Part shown: one piece after another, positions 1 through 9,535 of the stretch
Layout: every line of letters starts with the position of its first letter
How positions within the stretch are numbered: the stretch's first letter is position 1
Translations under genes and position numbers: made by a program
Notes under the pieces: generated by a model
The model's database searches: none
Seen by the model: only the letters and a program-made list of their open reading frames with translations
Told to the model about the DNA's origin: nothing
Assembly (NCBI GenBank): GCA_965247225.1
Contig: CBDFGT010000027.1
Location: forward strand, 124,001 to 188,000
Length of the DNA stretch: 64,000 nucleotides
Direction: 5' to 3'
From: CBDFGT01 sp965247225
Lineage (GTDB): Bacteria > Pseudomonadota > Alphaproteobacteria > Rhizobiales > Rhizobiaceae

Positions 1-1953
1 TGTTGCTTCCGGCCTGAACGCCGGATCTCTTGAAGCGCCGTTCATTTCGGCAAAGCGTGTGGCATTCCACAGCTTGGTGCCGAAATTGCGGTATCCTGCG
101 ATACGGGTCGGATCAAGCTTCACGTCACGGCCCTGCGCCGCCATGATCGCCAGCGTGAAGCGGAGCGCATCGGCACCGTACTCGTCGATCAGCTCCAGCG
201 GATCAATGACATTGCCCTTGGACTTGGACATTTTCTGCCCGTCCTTGTCGCGCACCAGCGCATGCACATAGACCGTATGGAACGGTTCAACCGGAGTGCC
301 GGCCTCATCCTTCATGAAGTGCAGACCCATCATCATCATGCGGGCAACCCAGAAGAAGATAATGTCAAATCCGGTCACCAGCACGTCTGTCTGATAGTAG
401 CGGGCCAGTTCCGGTGTCTTCTCCGGCCAGCCGAGCGTGGAGAACGGCCAAAGCGCGGACGAAAACCACGTATCCAGCACGTCCTGATCACGGGTCAGCA
501 CAACAGCGTCATCCGCGTAATGCAATTTTGCCGCGGCAAGTGCTTCTGCCTCTGTTTTCTCGACAAAAATCTTGCCATCCGGACCATACCAGGCGGGAAT
601 CTGGTGACCCCACCAGAGCTGGCGCGAAATGCACCACGGCTGGATATTTTCCATCCATTCGTAATAGGTCTTGTCCCAGCTTTTCGGCACAATCTTTGTG
701 CGGCCCTCGCGCACCGCGGCAATGGCGGGCCTGGCCAGCGTGGCCGCGTCAACATACCATTGTTCCGTCAGGCGCGGCTCAATCGGCACATGGCCGCGAT
801 CACCGTGCGGCACCATATGCGTATGCGGCTCGATGCGGTCCACCAGACCCGTCTCTTCCAGCATCGCCACAATTTTCTTGCGGGCGGCGAAACGTTCCAC
901 ATTGTCAAGCCCGGCAATCAGCGCCTCCAGCGAAGCGTCCATATGCAGACCCTCGATGAAATCAACATTATCTTTCAGGTACAGGGTTCCGTCCGTATTG
1001 AGGATGCTGACAACGCGCAGGCCCGCCCGCTTGCCGACCTCGAAATCGTTGAAATCATGCGCGGGCGTCATTTTCACGGCACCGGTTCCGGCAGCAGGGT
1101 CGGGATATTCATCGCCGACAACAGGAATCCGGCGACCGACCAGCGGCAGTATCACATGCTTTCCGATGAGGGACTGATAGCGCACATCATCCGGGTGAAC
1201 GGCCACCCCCGTATCGCCCAGCATGGTTTCAGGCCTTGTGGTTGCCACCACCAGATAGTCGCGGGTTTCCCATTCCGTGGCATTGCCAGCCTCGTCAAAG
1301 GCAATCGGGTGCGCATAGGTGACGCCCTTTTCCAGAGGATAGCGCAGGTGCCACAAATGCCCCTTCACCTCGATCTGTTCGACCTCGATATCCGAAATCG
1401 CCGTCAGCATTTTCGGATCCCAGTTGACCAGACGCTTGTCCTTGTAAATCAGGCCTTCCTTGTAGAGCGATACAAAAACTTCCAGAACAGCGTCCGAAAG
1501 GCCCTCATCCATGGTAAAACGCTCGCGTGACCAGTCGCAGGATGCGCCAAGCCGCTTCAACTGGTTGAAAATCAGACCTCCGGATTCCGCCTTCCATTCC
1601 CAGACCTTGTCAATGAAGGCCGCGCGTCCCATCTTGTGGCGGTTGGGCAGTTGCTTTTCCATCAACTGGCGTTCCACAACCATCTGGGTGGCAATGCCTG
1701 CGTGGTCCATGCCCGGCTGCCACAGCACATCCTTGCCACGCATGCGCTCAAACCGGATCATGATGTCCTGCAATGTATTGTTGAGCGCATGGCCCATATG
1801 CAGCGAACCGGTCACATTCGGCGGCGGGATGACGATACAGAAGCTGTCCTGACCCGGTTTGGCATTGGCACCGGCGGCAAAAGCACCGGCCTCATCCCAG
1901 GCTTTGGCAATTTTCGGTTCAACGGTTGCGGAATCATAGGTTTTTTCAAGCAT
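1..1953 (-). CDS. valS: Valine--tRNA ligase, C-terminus cut off by window edge
   Basis: Charges tRNA-Val with valine in the cytoplasm. About 651 N-terminal residues are present; the remaining anticodon-binding and coiled-coil part lies beyond base 1. Class I signatures are visible: HMGH (residues 52-55, in the context PPPNVTGSL-HMGHA) and QKMSKSKGN near residue 573 (bases 221-236). The CP1 editing domain lies between them, with TTRPETMLGDTG. The ATG at 1953 gives the usual ValRS N-terminus (MLEKTYDSATVEPKIAKAW), although no good Shine-Dalgarno sequence precedes it. popZ lies just upstream on the same strand but is separated by a probable terminator, so valS may have its own promoter. Identification is secure. 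Confidence 0.96.
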   Translation of the reverse strand, partial: MLEKTYDSATVEPKIAKAWDEAGAFAAGANAKPGQDSFCIVIPPPNVTGSLHMGHALNNTLQDIMIRFERMRGKDVLWQPGMDHAGIATQMVVERQLMEKQLPNRHKMGRAAFIDKVWEWKAESGGLIFNQLKRLGASCDWSRERFTMDEGLSDAVLEVFVSLYKEGLIYKDKRLVNWDPKMLTAISDIEVEQIEVKGHLWHLRYPLEKGVTYAHPIAFDEAGNATEWETRDYLVVATTRPETMLGDTGVAVHPDDVRYQSLIGKHVILPLVGRRIPVVGDEYPDPAAGTGAVKMTPAHDFNDFEVGKRAGLRVVSILNTDGTLYLKDNVDFIEGLHMDASLEALIAGLDNVERFAARKKIVAMLEETGLVDRIEPHTHMVPHGDRGHVPIEPRLTEQWYVDAATLARPAIAAVREGRTKIVPKSWDKTYYEWMENIQPWCISRQLWWGHQIPAWYGPDGKIFVEKTEAEALAAAKLHYADDAVVLTRDQDVLDTWFSSALWPFSTLGWPEKTPELARYYQTDVLVTGFDIIFFWVARMMMMGLHFMKDEAGTPVEPFHTVYVHALVRDKDGQKMSKSKGNVIDPLELIDEYGADALRFTLAIMAAQGRDVKLDPTRIAGYRNFGTKLWNATRFAEMNGASRDPAFRPEAT

Positions 1954-2080
1954 TGTATGACCAGACTTCTGAAAGATTTGGATGTGCCCGTGTAAACCGG
2001 AAGGCGCAGGACAAGTCAATAGAGTCCCGGTGCGCAGGGTTTATGGACCGGCCTTCGGGCACGCCAGGCGGCAGACCATG

Positions 2081-2107
2081 AAAAAAGCCGCCCGGTCAAG
2101 AGCAGCT
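2081..2107 (-). terminator. Probable intrinsic terminator after popZ
   Basis: Read on the minus strand, AGCTGC pairs with GCGGCT (one G-U pair) around a 10-nt loop and is followed by a run of T (plus-strand A run at 2081-2086). It lies between the popZ stop and the valS start, so it probably ends or attenuates the popZ transcript before valS. Confidence 0.5.
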
Positions 2108-2133
2108 TCTGGAATGCCTGGTTTGGATCGCAA

Positions 2134-2862
2134 TCAGCGGCGCGGGCCGCGGGCGACACGTTCAATTTCTTCGCGTACAAGACGTTCCACCAGTTTCGGC
2201 AGATTGTCATCCATCCACTCCTGCAACATCGGACGCATCATTGCCTCGGCAATATCGTCAAACGAGCGGCGCGAACCGCCATCAACAGCCACCGAAAGCG
2301 ATTCAAACGCACGCGAGACCTTTTCACCGGCATCCGGGGACATGATGGGAGCCTGCTCCCTTTCACCCGAAACCGCAAGTCCGCGCCCTTGTGCAGGCAT
2401 GGCCTTTATATCTGCCACTGACGGCTCAACAGGGGCCGTATGCTTCGTACCGATGGCCTCGACAGGCACCGGAGAAGATGCAGCCCTTGACGCAATCACA
2501 GGTTCACTCCCGGAAATGGCCTGGGAAATACGCTGTTCAGATGCTGCACGAACACGGGCAGCCACATCGGCCAGAGACATGGACCGGGGTTGCGGAGCGG
2601 CATCAGTTTCAGCCATGCGCCCGGAGGCGTGCGCGGGCTCATAGGAATATGTTGCCTTCTGCATACCGCGATCAGGTTCGGAAGATGATGTAAATTCTGT
2701 CTGATCATCTTCTACAGTCAGCCGGACTTCGTCACTTTCATCCAGAATATCCGGTTCATCTGCAGAAACAGGCGTACCAAATTCATTATTTTCGATAATT
2801 TTGCGGATAGACGCAAGAATTTCGTCCATGGAAGGTTCACGTGCTAGATTCGGCTGCGCCAT
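2134..2862 (-). CDS. popZ: Cell-pole organizing protein PopZ / DUF2497 family
   Basis: PopZ forms a polar matrix that anchors the chromosome origin region and recruits signalling proteins in alphaproteobacteria. The protein (242 aa) shows the family layout: a short conserved N-terminal helix (MDEILASIRKIIENNE), a long acidic, Pro/Ser-rich, low-complexity middle, and a conserved C-terminal oligomerisation helix (LQEWMDDNLPKLVERLVREE) ending in basic residues. The start at ATG 2862 (MAQPNLAREPSMDE) is chosen because the family begins there and GGGGAAG sits just upstream; an upstream extension lacks conservation. It lies between tolC and valS, an order common in this lineage. The family assignment is strong; the role is inferred from the Caulobacter protein. 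Confidence 0.88.
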   Translation of the reverse strand: MAQPNLAREPSMDEILASIRKIIENNEFGTPVSADEPDILDESDEVRLTVEDDQTEFTSSSEPDRGMQKATYSYEPAHASGRMAETDAAPQPRSMSLADVAARVRAASEQRISQAISGSEPVIASRAASSPVPVEAIGTKHTAPVEPSVADIKAMPAQGRGLAVSGEREQAPIMSPDAGEKVSRAFESLSVAVDGGSRRSFDDIAEAMMRPMLQEWMDDNLPKLVERLVREEIERVARGPRR

Positions 2863-3164
2863 AGTCTTCCCCGTTTTCAATGTGCCTGTGTCATCAGCGA
2901 CACCGCACAATCGTTATGTCCGTATGCCGGAACTGTGTCCTGACGATCCGGATCTGCCATCAAACCTGCAGCAAATCGGCAGCGCACAACACTATCCACC
3001 CTGATTTTGTCAATCATAGGATAGACGGTCAGGGAATAACATGGCTCCGTGTATGCAAACACAGGTGATACACAGTTTTCTGTGACGGGCAGCGACAAAT
3101 TCTCAATAGAACCGAAAGGTTGAAACGCAGGTCATCCACAGTGCGGCGATACCCCATGCTGCCA
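2863..3164. other. Intergenic region between tolC and popZ
   Basis: About 300 bases without a convincing gene. Short frames on either strand show no recognisable protein. It presumably holds the popZ promoter. A short direct repeat (CATCCACAGTGCG) occurs near 3131 and again near 3174, the second copy overlapping the tolC stop region. No terminator or structured RNA stood out. Confidence 0.5.
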
Positions 3165-4547
3165 TCACCGTCCATCCACAGTGCGCAGGCCAAACCACTT
3201 GTCTTTCACCGCTTCATAATGATCATCCGGCTGATACTCGGCCACATCAAGGTTCTGGTCTGTCACCGTCAACCGCCCCATGGCCGCCAGCACGGAATAA
3301 CTGGCCACCACCAGATTACGCTCTGACTGGGCAATGCTCTCACGGGCATTGAGAACATTCTGCTGGGCATTGAGAACATCCAGAGTGGTCGCCTGTCCGA
3401 CATTGCGCTCTTCGATAAAGCCCTTGAGCCCAAGACTTGCGGCCTGCAATTGCTGCTTGTTGGCCATAATGGTGGCTCTGGCCGCTTCCATCTGGGCATA
3501 GGCTGAGGTGATGGTGACCTGGACATTCAACATGGCCGAATCGACCAAAATGCGCTGTTCACCCAATTTCTCCTTGGCCTGGCGGATCTGGCCGAACTCG
3601 GCACCACCCTGATAGAGAGGGATCGTGATTTTCGCAGTGACACTGCTGGTCGTTGCCGTTTCACTGGAATAGAGATCATTGACATTGCGCGACACAGACC
3701 CCTGCAAGACAACGCCTGGCAACAGGGCACCCTCTGCGGTTTTGACATTATAGCCGGCAGCATCAACGGAATGCTTGGCCGCAAGCACCGATGGATGTTG
3801 CGCCCAGCCAATCTCAACAGCCCTGTTTACGTCATCTGGCAGGCCCTTTGTCACAGGAGCCGGTTGCCTGATCCCGGCGGGCGCCTCGCCGACAATTTGC
3901 AAATAAACGGTTTCACTTTGCTTTTGCTGGGCAATTGCGGCAACCAGCGAGGCTTGCGATGCTGCCAGCTGGGCCTGGGCAAGACTGACATCGGTACTGG
4001 TGCCTTCGCCCACCTGCAGGCGCGAATTGGCAGCATTCAACTGTTCGCGCAGAAACGCCAAATTCTGTTTGCGGATGGAAACCAGCTGCTGGTCGCGGGC
4101 AATATTGGCATAGGCCTGTACGGCAGAATACAGGATCGACATTTCCCGCGAGCGCAGGCTTTCCTGACCGGAATAGACACCGGCTTCGGCAGCCTTCACC
4201 CTGTTACTGGTCTGAAAACCGTCAAAAATCTTCTGCGTCACGGTCAGGCCGAGACTGTCATTATTGTAATCGAGATCGGATGCCCTGCCTGGCCGGCCTG
4301 TAACATCGGTCATCGTATGCGTTGCGGTCGCCATCACCTGCGGCCGCATCCCGGCCTTGGCAATGGAGACATTCTCGTCAATAGCCCGCAGGCTTGCCCG
4401 CGCGGCATTCAGATCCGGATTGTTGGCGTAGGCCTTGGACATGGCACCAAATATGGTTTCAGCCTGTGCCGATGTCATGTTAAACATCATAACTGGTAGA
4501 ATGGCAGCGATAAAAATCGACCGACGAAGCTTCAACACGACCCGCAT
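3165..4547 (-). CDS. tolC: TolC-family outer membrane efflux protein
   Basis: Outer-membrane channel of tripartite type I secretion and multidrug efflux systems. The 460-aa product begins with a signal peptide (basic MRVVLKLRRS, then a hydrophobic stretch, cleavage probably after SAQA). It carries the two repeated OEP halves with long coiled-coil helices, e.g. SLAQAQLAASQASL near residue 190 and TLDVLNAQQNVLNARES near residue 395, the typical TolC helix hairpins. The length fits alphaproteobacterial TolC. No membrane-fusion or inner-membrane pump genes lie next to it, so its partners must be encoded elsewhere. The 5' neighbour on the same strand is the isoaspartyl methyltransferase-like gene. 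GGGAGA almost touches the ATG, so a GTG three codons in is an alternative start. Confidence 0.93.
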   Translation of the reverse strand: MRVVLKLRRSIFIAAILPVMMFNMTSAQAETIFGAMSKAYANNPDLNAARASLRAIDENVSIAKAGMRPQVMATATHTMTDVTGRPGRASDLDYNNDSLGLTVTQKIFDGFQTSNRVKAAEAGVYSGQESLRSREMSILYSAVQAYANIARDQQLVSIRKQNLAFLREQLNAANSRLQVGEGTSTDVSLAQAQLAASQASLVAAIAQQKQSETVYLQIVGEAPAGIRQPAPVTKGLPDDVNRAVEIGWAQHPSVLAAKHSVDAAGYNVKTAEGALLPGVVLQGSVSRNVNDLYSSETATTSSVTAKITIPLYQGGAEFGQIRQAKEKLGEQRILVDSAMLNVQVTITSAYAQMEAARATIMANKQQLQAASLGLKGFIEERNVGQATTLDVLNAQQNVLNARESIAQSERNLVVASYSVLAAMGRLTVTDQNLDVAEYQPDDHYEAVKDKWFGLRTVDGR

Positions 4548-4691
4548 TCTCCCAGAAACTGCTGTTCTTGCTCAGACAACAGGATTTCACAAAACCAGCC
4601 TTTCGGCCGGCGTTTCCGGAACAGTTCAAAAACCGTCCCGACATTGGAAAAGACAGGGTCAAGTGTTGTTTCAAAAGCGGATCATCTGCAA

Positions 4692-5360
4692 TCAGAACAC
4701 AAATTCCGCAGCCTTGGCAAAACCGGGCAAGGGTTTGACCGAGGTGTTGAAAGATGGCCGTTCCGAAACAATGTGACCTTCTTTTACATAGACATGCGCA
4801 CGTGAAGCATTTCCCTGCCCCACAACCGCCACCAGCCGACCACCGTCTGCCAATTGTGCAAAAAGAGCTTCCGGCAGTACATCAACAGATCCGTGCAGAA
4901 AAATAACATCGTACGGCCCCTTGGATGCAAAGCCTTTTGAGAGCTCGCCCGTCACAACTGACACGTTACCATAGCCAAGCATAACTTGTGTGGACCTTGC
5001 CCTTTCGGAAAGGTCGGCATCACTTTCCACAGATAAGACAGTTCCGGCAAGCTGGCCGAGAATGGCAGAGCCATAGCCGGTCCCTGCGCCGATTTCGAGA
5101 ACGCTGTCTGTCGGCCTGATCTCGGCAAGCTGCAACAGCTTGGCCAGGGGCGATGGTGCCATGATAAAACGGGCAGGAAGACCGTTGCGCGCAGGCGCGA
5201 TCTCGATATCATTGTCTATATAGGCAAGCGCCCTGAGCCTTTCAGGAACGAAAACCTCTTTGGGAACCGTCAGGAATGCGGTGAGAACAGAATAGGACGT
5301 AACGTCGGTTGGACGAATCTGGTTATCCACCATTTTGGTGCGTGCTGCCTGGTAATCCAT
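4692..5360 (-). CDS. Protein-L-isoaspartate O-methyltransferase-like protein
   Basis: SAM-dependent methyltransferase of the PCMT family, which initiates repair of isoaspartyl residues in aged proteins. The N-terminal MVDNQIRPTDVTSYSVLTAF segment and the SAM-binding motif VLEIGAGTGYGSAILGQLAG (about residues 80-100) are plain, followed by the acidic loop VESDADL. At 222 aa it is the usual length. This branch, found next to tolC in rhizobia, is annotated as PCMT, but its substrate has not been demonstrated from sequence. The start is taken at MDYQAARTK (5360); a second ATG lies immediately before it at 5363. It ends about 145 bases before tolC starts, so co-transcription is possible. Confidence 0.88.
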   Translation of the reverse strand: MDYQAARTKMVDNQIRPTDVTSYSVLTAFLTVPKEVFVPERLRALAYIDNDIEIAPARNGLPARFIMAPSPLAKLLQLAEIRPTDSVLEIGAGTGYGSAILGQLAGTVLSVESDADLSERARSTQVMLGYGNVSVVTGELSKGFASKGPYDVIFLHGSVDVLPEALFAQLADGGRLVAVVGQGNASRAHVYVKEGHIVSERPSFNTSVKPLPGFAKAAEFVF

Positions 5361-5590
5361 CATATGTTTTCTGCCTTTTTGCCGGTCCAAAACCTCGCCC
5401 TGTACAGACTCGCAAAAGAATGCAGGGCATGGAACCCTGTCTTAATGGCCACATTTAAGGGTTTCAAGGCACCGCCCCGTGCATTTCCAAAAAACATCTG
5501 GCGCAATGCGGTGAACCTGATTGACAAACTGCAAACGTACGGCCCGGCAACCAAGGGAACGGTAAACAGAAGGATATTCGGAAAAAAGTT

Positions 5591-5664
5591 TGGAGGCCTC
5601 GCCCGGAATCGAACCGGGGTGCAAGGATTTGCAGTCCTCTGCGTCACCACTCCGCCACGAGGCC
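5591..5664 (-). tRNA. tRNA-Cys (GCA anticodon)
   Basis: Read on the minus strand this is a 74-nt cloverleaf: acceptor arm GGCCTCG pairing with CGAGGCC, discriminator T, encoded CCA, anticodon loop CTGCAAA containing GCA, and a T-arm with GGTTCGATTCC. The U73 discriminator and GCA anticodon are diagnostic of tRNA-Cys. Confidence 0.97.
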
Positions 5665-5776
5665 AACCAGAATAAAAAGCTGAGCGGTGTCGAGCGTTTA
5701 GATAACTATTCTGTGCCGCGCAAGCTCTTTTTTGCAAACCGAAAAAGAATTCCGGCAGCATTGGCCAGGCTTCCTC

Positions 5777-6130
5777 TCAGCCCCTGAACACAAAGGCCGC
5801 GCCTGCAGCAATCAGAACGAAGCCGACAACATGATTGATGGTCAGGGCTTCTTTCAGCCAGAACACAGAAAAACCTGCAAAAACAACAAGCGTTATCACC
5901 TCCTGAATCGTTTTCAGCTGGGCTGTGGTATACACTTCCGATCCCAGACGGTTGGCCGGAACCGCAAGGCAATACTCAAAAAAAGCGATTCCCCAGCTTG
6001 CTAGAATCGCCAGAAACAAAGCTGAACACTTGTGTTTGAGATGCCCGTACCAGGCAAAGGTCATGAACACATTGGAAGCGGCCAGCATGATAACCGGCCA
6101 GACGGCAGCAGCGGAGAAGGGCATCTTCAA
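5777..6130 (-). CDS. DMT-superfamily small membrane protein, DUF486
   Basis: A 117-aa hydrophobic protein with four predicted membrane helices (near residues 9-27, 37-57, 71-95 and 98-115). Motifs such as FMTFAWYGHLK and GIAFFEYCLAVPANRLG are hallmarks of the DUF486 family, distant relatives of EmrE-type small multidrug transporters. DUF486 proteins have no established substrate. It stands alone upstream of tRNA-Cys and divergent from the GGDEF-EAL gene. The start MKMPFSAAAVWP is the first plausible one. Confidence 0.9.
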   Translation of the reverse strand: MKMPFSAAAVWPVIMLAASNVFMTFAWYGHLKHKCSALFLAILASWGIAFFEYCLAVPANRLGSEVYTTAQLKTIQEVITLVVFAGFSVFWLKEALTINHVVGFVLIAAGAAFVFRG

Positions 6131-6297
6131 ACCTCAACAAATCTGGAATCACGAAAAGCAACGATAATATCTGCGACATTCTACGCAATGAATTAACGTA
6201 AATTTTCCCGTTAATCTCGACTTTCCGGAATATTTTGTTTTTTTTAAAATATTCGTGTCACAGATCATGGTGTGCAATATTCAGGATTCTGGAGACT

Positions 6298-8301
6298 GTG
6301 ACTTTGGAAAACGACCCGTTCAAGAAAGATCTTCAACATAAACTGCGTGTGGCGCAGGCCAAAGCTCTGTTGGATACAACAGAGTTTACGTTGATTTCCA
6401 ACGTCTTCATTGCAATGTCAGCAGCATTTATCATCTGGTATTCACAAGGCACCAATATGCTCTGGTGGATTTGTTGCATTGTTGGAACCAATCTTTTGAG
6501 GGCTGTTTCCGTCAAGATCATGATGAGAAAGCGCCTCTGGGACATTCATCCAAGCAAGACGCTGACATTCCTGACCCTTGGTGCCACCACGAGCGGCATT
6601 ATCTGGGCGTTTGTTCCCCTGATGCTGACGAATGAGTCCCTGTACAATTCCGCAGCCTATGTGATTTTCATTATTGCCGGCATCTCTGCCGGGGCAATGA
6701 TCCAGAGTACGGCCTATTTCCGAAATGCACTTGTCTTTATCGTGCCGCAAATGACCGCCACCATCTGGGTTCTGGCCGAATCTGGCAATCCGGTGCTGAT
6801 ACTCGTCTCCATCAAGATGACGTTGCTGAGCATCATCATGTTGCGCGGAGCCAAGCGTGCGGAAACTGCCTTTGTGGACAATCACAGAACCGCCATCGTG
6901 GCAACGGAACTGGCCGGTTCCCTCTCGGTTGCCAATAATGAAATCAAGGCATACAGCCAGTCCTTGAAAGTTCTCGCCACCACGGACCCGCTGACCGAGC
7001 TCGCCAATCGCGCCAAATTCAATGCACATCTTGCCGACATCAGCAAAAGCCACACGGACAAAGACGGCAAAGACAATCCCGGCAAAATTGCCATGCTGGT
7101 CTTTGATCTCGACAGGTTCAAGCACATCAACGATACACTCGGCCATCTGTCCGGTGATGAAGTCCTGCGGCAGTTCGGGAAAATATTAGAAACGAGAGCT
7201 CCGGAATCTTCCTTTGTTGCACGCCTGGGCGGTGACGAATTTGCCATTGTCATGGAATGCACGGATCCCTCTGCCGATGCCAGACGCCTGGCAGAATCCA
7301 TTCTGGCGGCACTGGCAGAGCCAGTGTGGGTTTTTGACCGCGCAATACATCTGGCGACCAGTATAGGCATTGCTGTCATGCCGGATCATTGCGATACGGC
7401 AGAACACCTTTATTCTGCAGCCGACCTTGCGCTTTATGAAGCCAAAACCAGCGGGCGCAGGACGATCCGCTTTTTTGACGAGAGTCTGAAAAAAAGGGTC
7501 TTGCGCCAGAAAACGCTTGAAGAATGCCTCGAATCCGCCATTGAAACCGGAGAGGTCAATGCCTTTTTCCAGCCGCAGGTGCATTTGAGTACGGGAAACA
7601 TTACGGGATTTGAGGCCCTTGTGCGGTGGACACATCCCGTCCTTGGGGCCATCAGCCCACCGGAAATCGTTGAAACCGCCAAGGCATTGCGGATTTCCGA
7701 TCACCTTACGGGCCTGATGGCACAAAGCTCCTGTGCTCTCATGCATCATTTGGATGCGGAAGGCCTCACGGATGCATCCATTTCCATCAACATCTCGCCG
7801 GATGAATTTACGGCCTATTCCCCGGCCGATCTGCTCATGAAGATCGCTCGACATCACGGTATTGAACCTCGCCGCCTCGAAATCGAGATCACCGAAGACT
7901 CACTCCTTGATACCAAATTTGCAGAAGCGGGCATCAAGGATCTGGAGCGGCTTGGCTTCAAACTTGCAGTAGATGATTTTGGCATGGGCCACTCGTCGCT
8001 GTCACATCTCATGCACCTGAAAATCGACACCCTGAAAATAGACCGCAGTTTTATTTCTGGCATTGCCTCCAGCCAGCACAATCAGGCGCTGGTCTCTGCC
8101 CTGATCAGCGTCGGCCGGTCACTGGCAATCGATGTCGTCGTCGAGGGCGTTGAATCGGCAGAAGACGCCGAGACATTGAGAATGCTGGGCTGTCGCCTGG
8201 CCCAGGGCTATTATTATGCAAGGCCGATGCCACTGGACCAGACCCTGCAATGGATTTCGGCACGGCAGACGCAATGGCCTGACCGCGTCAATACCGCCTG
8301 A
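6298..8301 (+). CDS. Membrane-anchored GGDEF-EAL cyclic-di-GMP protein
   Basis: Bifunctional c-di-GMP turnover protein of about 667 aa. An N-terminal block of several membrane helices (roughly residues 30-190) is followed by a GGDEF domain starting at TTDPLTELANRAKF, with an intact GGDEF active site near residue 311, and by an EAL domain with the EAL motif near residue 439 (GFEALVRW) and conserved ITEDSLL and DDFGMG motifs. Both active sites look intact, so synthase and phosphodiesterase activities are both possible. The start is uncertain: GTG 6298 and TTG 6304 share the GGAGA at 6291-6295, whose spacing favours TTG. It converges on anmK with a 16-base gap. Confidence 0.92.
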   Translation: MTLENDPFKKDLQHKLRVAQAKALLDTTEFTLISNVFIAMSAAFIIWYSQGTNMLWWICCIVGTNLLRAVSVKIMMRKRLWDIHPSKTLTFLTLGATTSGIIWAFVPLMLTNESLYNSAAYVIFIIAGISAGAMIQSTAYFRNALVFIVPQMTATIWVLAESGNPVLILVSIKMTLLSIIMLRGAKRAETAFVDNHRTAIVATELAGSLSVANNEIKAYSQSLKVLATTDPLTELANRAKFNAHLADISKSHTDKDGKDNPGKIAMLVFDLDRFKHINDTLGHLSGDEVLRQFGKILETRAPESSFVARLGGDEFAIVMECTDPSADARRLAESILAALAEPVWVFDRAIHLATSIGIAVMPDHCDTAEHLYSAADLALYEAKTSGRRTIRFFDESLKKRVLRQKTLEECLESAIETGEVNAFFQPQVHLSTGNITGFEALVRWTHPVLGAISPPEIVETAKALRISDHLTGLMAQSSCALMHHLDAEGLTDASISINISPDEFTAYSPADLLMKIARHHGIEPRRLEIEITEDSLLDTKFAEAGIKDLERLGFKLAVDDFGMGHSSLSHLMHLKIDTLKIDRSFISGIASSQHNQALVSALISVGRSLAIDVVVEGVESAEDAETLRMLGCRLAQGYYYARPMPLDQTLQWISARQTQWPDRVNTA

Positions 8302-8317
8302 AACATGGCAAAACGAT

Positions 8318-9442
8318 CTATACCTGCCAGCGGGCGAGCACGCCTCCGCTTGCAGCTTGCCTGACGCCGGTTGTTCCCGGAAAGGTCAATGGCAGACCTT
8401 TGAGCGCACGCACGGCCAGATAGGCCCAGGCCTCCGCCTCCATTGCATCGCCGTCGAGGTCCAGAGCCTCGGCAGCCATCACATGACCGCCATCCTCTGC
8501 CGCCAGTCTGTCCAGATCCTGCATGATCATCCGGTTCAGGCGTCCGCCCCCGCTGATGACATAGGTCCGGGCAGGTTTCGGAAAATGCCGTGCAGACTTC
8601 AAAATGGCTGCAGCAGCCACATAGGCCAGTGTCCGTGCGCCATCTTCAAGACTGGCGTCTGCACCGGCAGGAGGCTGGAAATCATTGCGGTCAAGCGAGC
8701 GGCGGACCGGATCCGTGAAAAAGGGCTGGCTCAGATAGCGCGTCGCCACATCCTCCAGAACCCGCCCTTCGGAGGCGATCATACCGCCCTGGTCAAACGG
8801 AATGCCCGCATGGGCCTCCACCCATTGGTCAATCAATGTATTGCCGGGGCCGGAATCAAACGCCAGAATGACGCCGTCAACACCAATATAAGTCAAGTTG
8901 GAAATGCCGCCGATATTGACAAAAACAACCGGAAAATGACTTTCCTGCACATGATGCGCCAAAGCCGCGTGATAGACCGGCACCAGCGGTGCGCCCTGCC
9001 CGCCATGCGCCATGTCATTGGCCCGCATATCATAGACAACATCAATGCCTGTCTTGTACGCCAGAGCCTGCCCGTCGCCGATTTGCACTGTCAGCGCCGT
9101 ATCAGGACGGTGCAAAACGGTCTGGCCATGAAAGCCCATGACATCAATTTCATCAGATAATATCTTGTTATTATTTAGAAAATTTTTTACAGCATCGGCA
9201 TGACGCAGCGTCAGCTCGCGCTCGATATCGCGCAGTTGACCCGGTCGCTGATCGCGCGTCCGGATCGATTTTGCAATCTCCAGAGCCTGTTTCAGCCGGG
9301 TGCGAAAATCTGCATCATAGGGAAAGGATGCACCCGGCCCACGCTCCACCAGCTTTTCGCCGTCGGTGCGCAACAGCGCTATATCGATTCCATCCATGGA
9401 GGTGCCGCTCATCAACCCGATGGATGTTTTGACACCGCTCAT
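8318..9442 (-). CDS. anmK: Anhydro-N-acetylmuramic acid kinase
   Basis: Phosphorylates and opens 1,6-anhydro-MurNAc during cell-wall recycling, giving MurNAc-6-phosphate. The 374-aa protein starts IGLMSGTSMDGIDIALL, the family ATP-binding signature, and carries NIGGISNLTYI, LAFDSGPGNTLID and the C-terminal VISGGGRLN motif. The ATG at 9442 is chosen because TGAGGAGA lies just upstream and the protein then begins like AnmK. It is divergent from tyrS (about 90 bases between starts), an arrangement frequently seen in Rhizobiales. Confidence 0.95.
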   Translation of the reverse strand: MSGVKTSIGLMSGTSMDGIDIALLRTDGEKLVERGPGASFPYDADFRTRLKQALEIAKSIRTRDQRPGQLRDIERELTLRHADAVKNFLNNNKILSDEIDVMGFHGQTVLHRPDTALTVQIGDGQALAYKTGIDVVYDMRANDMAHGGQGAPLVPVYHAALAHHVQESHFPVVFVNIGGISNLTYIGVDGVILAFDSGPGNTLIDQWVEAHAGIPFDQGGMIASEGRVLEDVATRYLSQPFFTDPVRRSLDRNDFQPPAGADASLEDGARTLAYVAAAAILKSARHFPKPARTYVISGGGRLNRMIMQDLDRLAAEDGGHVMAAEALDLDGDAMEAEAWAYLAVRALKGLPLTFPGTTGVRQAASGGVLARWQV

Positions 9443-9535
9443 GACATTCTCCTCAAAAATCCGGTGCAAGCCTTGAAAAACAATGCTAGAGCGGCTCGAT
9501 TTTACCACACACTATCCAGCAGAAAGAGACAGGTC

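Noticed and set aside
3129..3187. Short direct repeat CATCCACAGTGCG near the tolC stop
   Set aside because: Only two copies about 43 bases apart, with no structure or known meaning; recorded within the intergenic note only.
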